The notes under the pieces were generated by a model. That model had not been told where the DNA came from, did no database searches, and saw only the letters and a list, made by a program, of their open reading frames with translations. From Paenarthrobacter sp. (lineage in GTDB: Bacteria; Actinomycetota; Actinomycetes; Actinomycetales; Micrococcaceae), in contig JAPSHX010000001.1 in the NCBI GenBank assembly GCA_031179305.1, positions 288,743 to 352,742 on the forward strand: a DNA stretch of 64,000 bases, read 5' to 3'. This document shows, in pieces, positions 61,640-64,000 of the stretch (position 1 is the first letter of the stretch; each line of letters begins with the position of its first letter). Both the position numbers and the translations under genes were made by a program.

Positions 61640-62044
61640 ATGCCAGCGGAAGATATCGACTGGCCCGCCTTGGAAGATGCGGCCAAGCAGGCCATGCAAC
61701 GGGCCTATGCTCCGTATTCCAAGTTCCCGGTGGGGGCTGCGGCGCTCACCGACGACGGGCGGATTGTCAGCGGCTGCAACGTAGAGAACGCCAGTTACGG
61801 GCTGACCCTCTGTGCCGAGTGTGCCCTTGTAGGGCAGCTCCACATGACAGGGGGCGGAAAAATCGCCGCGTTCTACTGCGTGGATGGCCAGGGCAACATC
61901 CTTATGCCGTGCGGGCGTTGCCGCCAACTGCTCTACGAATTCAGGGCGCCCGGAATGCAGCTCATGACAACTCAGGGAATCAAATCCATGGACCAGGTGC
62001 TGCCTGACGCCTTCGGTCCCGAACATCTGGAGGAAACCACGTGA
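61640..62044 (+). CDS. cdd: Cytidine deaminase
   Basis: AYAPYSKFPVGAAALTDDGRIVSGCNVENASYGLTLCAE; MPCGRCRQLLYEF. Confidence 0.95.
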   Translation: MPAEDIDWPALEDAAKQAMQRAYAPYSKFPVGAAALTDDGRIVSGCNVENASYGLTLCAECALVGQLHMTGGGKIAAFYCVDGQGNILMPCGRCRQLLYEFRAPGMQLMTTQGIKSMDQVLPDAFGPEHLEETT

Positions 62045-63351
62045 CCAGCACAGAAGCGTTCGACGCCGTCCAGATCATCTCGATTAAACGGGACAAAGGC
62101 ACGCTCACTCCCGAGCAGATCGACTGGACCATCGACGCCTACACCCGCGGCGTGATTGCCGAGGAACAGATGGCGGCACTGAATATGGCCATCCTGCTCA
62201 ACGGCATGGACCGTTCTGAGATCTCGCGGTGGACTTCCGCCATGATCGCCTCGGGCGAGCGGATGGACTTTTCGTCCCTGACAAGGCCCGACGGCGGCAT
62301 GAAAGCTACCAGCGACAAGCACTCTACCGGTGGGGTGGGGGACAAGATCACGTTGCCGCTGGCGCCGCTGGTGGCAGTTTTCGGCGTGGCTGTTCCGCAG
62401 CTTTCGGGTCGCGGCCTCGGCCACACCGGCGGGACGCTTGACAAGCTGGAGGCCATTCCCGGGTGGCGTGCCAACCTGAGCAACGACGAAATCATGGCCC
62501 AGCTTCAGGACGTAGGCGCAGTCATCTGTGCCGCAGGTTCAGGGCTCGCCCCCGCGGACAAGAAGCTCTATGCCTTGCGTGACGTCACTGGAACGGTGGA
62601 AGCCATTCCGTTGATTGCCTCCTCGATCATGAGCAAGAAGATTGCCGAAGGAACCGGCTCCTTGGTGCTGGACGTCAAAGTGGGTTCCGGTGCCTTCATG
62701 AAAGACGAAGCACGGGCCCGGGAGCTTGCAGAGACCATGGTGGCTTTGGGCAAGGATGCAGGCGTGCACACCGTCGCGCTGATCACGGACATGTCCACGC
62801 CACTAGGGTTGACCGCGGGTAACGCCATCGAGGTTGAGGAATCTGTGGAGGTCCTTGCCGGCGGCGGTCCGGAAGACGTCGTCGAACTGACCGTCCGTCT
62901 GGCCGAGGAGATGCTCGCCGGTGCCGGAATCCACGACGCCGATCCCGCAGCCGCCCTGAAGGACGGACGAGCCATGGACGTCTGGAACCGGATGATTGAA
63001 GCCCAGGGCGGAGATCCCCGGGCCGCGCTGCCCGTGGCCAGGGAATCCGAGGTTGTCTACGCGCCGGCGGACGGCGTCCTGGTGGAACTGGACGCGCTGT
63101 CCGTGGGTGTTGCCGCCTGGCGCCTGGGTGCTGGCCGTGCCCGCAAGGAAGACCAAGTCCAAGCCGGGGCCGGTGTCCGCCTGCACGCCAAGCCCGGCGC
63201 CCTGGTCCGTGCCGGCGAGCCCCTCATGACGCTCCTCACCGACACTCCGGAGAAGTTCGAACGGGCCAAGGAAGCGCTTCAGGACGCTGTAGTGATCGCG
63301 CCTGAGGGGTCACGCCCGGCACGTCAGCTGATCATCGACCGCATCGCCTAG
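62041..63351 (+). CDS. deoA: Thymidine / pyrimidine-nucleoside phosphorylase
   Basis: GGMKATSDKHSTGGVGDKITLPLAPLVAVFGVAVPQLSGRGLGHTGGTLDKLEAIPG. Confidence 0.95.
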   Translation: MTSTEAFDAVQIISIKRDKGTLTPEQIDWTIDAYTRGVIAEEQMAALNMAILLNGMDRSEISRWTSAMIASGERMDFSSLTRPDGGMKATSDKHSTGGVGDKITLPLAPLVAVFGVAVPQLSGRGLGHTGGTLDKLEAIPGWRANLSNDEIMAQLQDVGAVICAAGSGLAPADKKLYALRDVTGTVEAIPLIASSIMSKKIAEGTGSLVLDVKVGSGAFMKDEARARELAETMVALGKDAGVHTVALITDMSTPLGLTAGNAIEVEESVEVLAGGGPEDVVELTVRLAEEMLAGAGIHDADPAAALKDGRAMDVWNRMIEAQGGDPRAALPVARESEVVYAPADGVLVELDALSVGVAAWRLGAGRARKEDQVQAGAGVRLHAKPGALVRAGEPLMTLLTDTPEKFERAKEALQDAVVIAPEGSRPARQLIIDRIA

Positions 63352-63359
63352 GCTTAAGT

Positions 63360-63391
63360 GTTCCGGGCTGTTTCCAGGAACAGCCCGGAAC
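63360..63391 (+). terminator. Hairpin after deoA
   Basis: GTTCCGGGCTGTT-TCCAGG-AACAGCCCGGAAC. Confidence 0.7.
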
Positions 63392-63435
63392 ATTAGCCAT
63401 CCGGCGCCCGTGGGGCCGTCTACCGTAAGGAAACC

Positions 63436-64000
63436 GTGCAGGGCATCAATGATTTCATCCTCGCCGCGGCGGAACAGCCGTGGGTGTTGGTCCTGGTGCT
63501 GGCGTGCTGCGTGATCGATGGTTTCTTCCCCCCCATCCCCAGCGAATCCGTGGTGGTGGGCTTGAGCGCTGTTTCCGGCAGCAGCGGCTCACCCAACGTG
63601 TGGCTGCTGGGCGTGATGGCAGCCATCGGCGCGTTCTCCGGGGATAACATCGCCTACATCATTGGGCGTCGGATCGGAATCCGACGCTGGCGGTGGATGC
63701 GCACCCAGCGGATGCAGGGCGCCTTTCGTTGGGCGGGCAAGGAACTCCGACGCCGGTCAGCCTCGCTCATCATGGTGGCCCGGTTCATCCCTATCGGCAG
63801 GGTGGCCGTCAATCTGACGGCCGGCGCCACGCACTTCCACCACCGCAAATTCGTAGCCCTTACCGGCATGTCGGCCGTCCTGTGGGCAACGTATTCGGTG
63901 ATCCTCGGCTACTTCTTCGGTGTCTGGTTCGAGGACAACCACCTCCTGGGTGCCGTCATAGCGATCGTGGTGGCCGTGATCCTCGGGATCATCATTGATC
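63436..64000 (+). CDS. DedA family membrane protein, truncated by the window end
   Basis: VQGINDFILAAAEQPWVLVLVLACCVIDGFFPPIPSESVVVGLSAV...SGDNIAYIIGRRIG...MVARFIPIGRVAVNLTAGATH. Open to the window edge, so absent from the ORF track in this frame. Confidence 0.88.
   Translation, partial: MQGINDFILAAAEQPWVLVLVLACCVIDGFFPPIPSESVVVGLSAVSGSSGSPNVWLLGVMAAIGAFSGDNIAYIIGRRIGIRRWRWMRTQRMQGAFRWAGKELRRRSASLIMVARFIPIGRVAVNLTAGATHFHHRKFVALTGMSAVLWATYSVILGYFFGVWFEDNHLLGAVIAIVVAVILGIIID

Overview
This is a high-GC chromosomal window whose gene content and codon usage look actinobacterial, probably Arthrobacter/Paenarthrobacter-like (inferred from protein similarity I recognise; no search was run). It is densely coded and looks like ordinary chromosome: no phage, transposase, CRISPR array, rRNA or tRNA was recognised. 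Main blocks: purH; secreted trypsin-like protease; DUF2243 plus CtaG-like pair; monomeric NADP-Icd; a phosphonate cluster (phnCDE, FAD oxidoreductase, GntR, phosphonatase-like HAD) beside a sarcosine-oxidase-like gene; two convergent MacB/FtsX-type ABC systems; a ChvE-like sugar ABC operon with a ROK regulator; a probable lysine/5-aminovaleramide (DavA/DavB-like) cluster with a PucR regulator, alanine-racemase-family enzyme and permease; purU, glyA and folD, with a ZTP (pfl) riboswitch before glyA; an ABC-2 exporter; xthA; trpS; sdhCDAB; manC; OhrR/Ohr; and a nucleoside ABC transporter with cdd and deoA. The most unusual non-coding signals are (i) four dispersed 68-bp near-perfect palindromes, each touching the 3' end of a gene and showing apparent compensatory arm changes, and (ii) a separate 64-bp repeat unit, present as a 73-bp-period tandem triplet at the left edge and once more 27 kb away.
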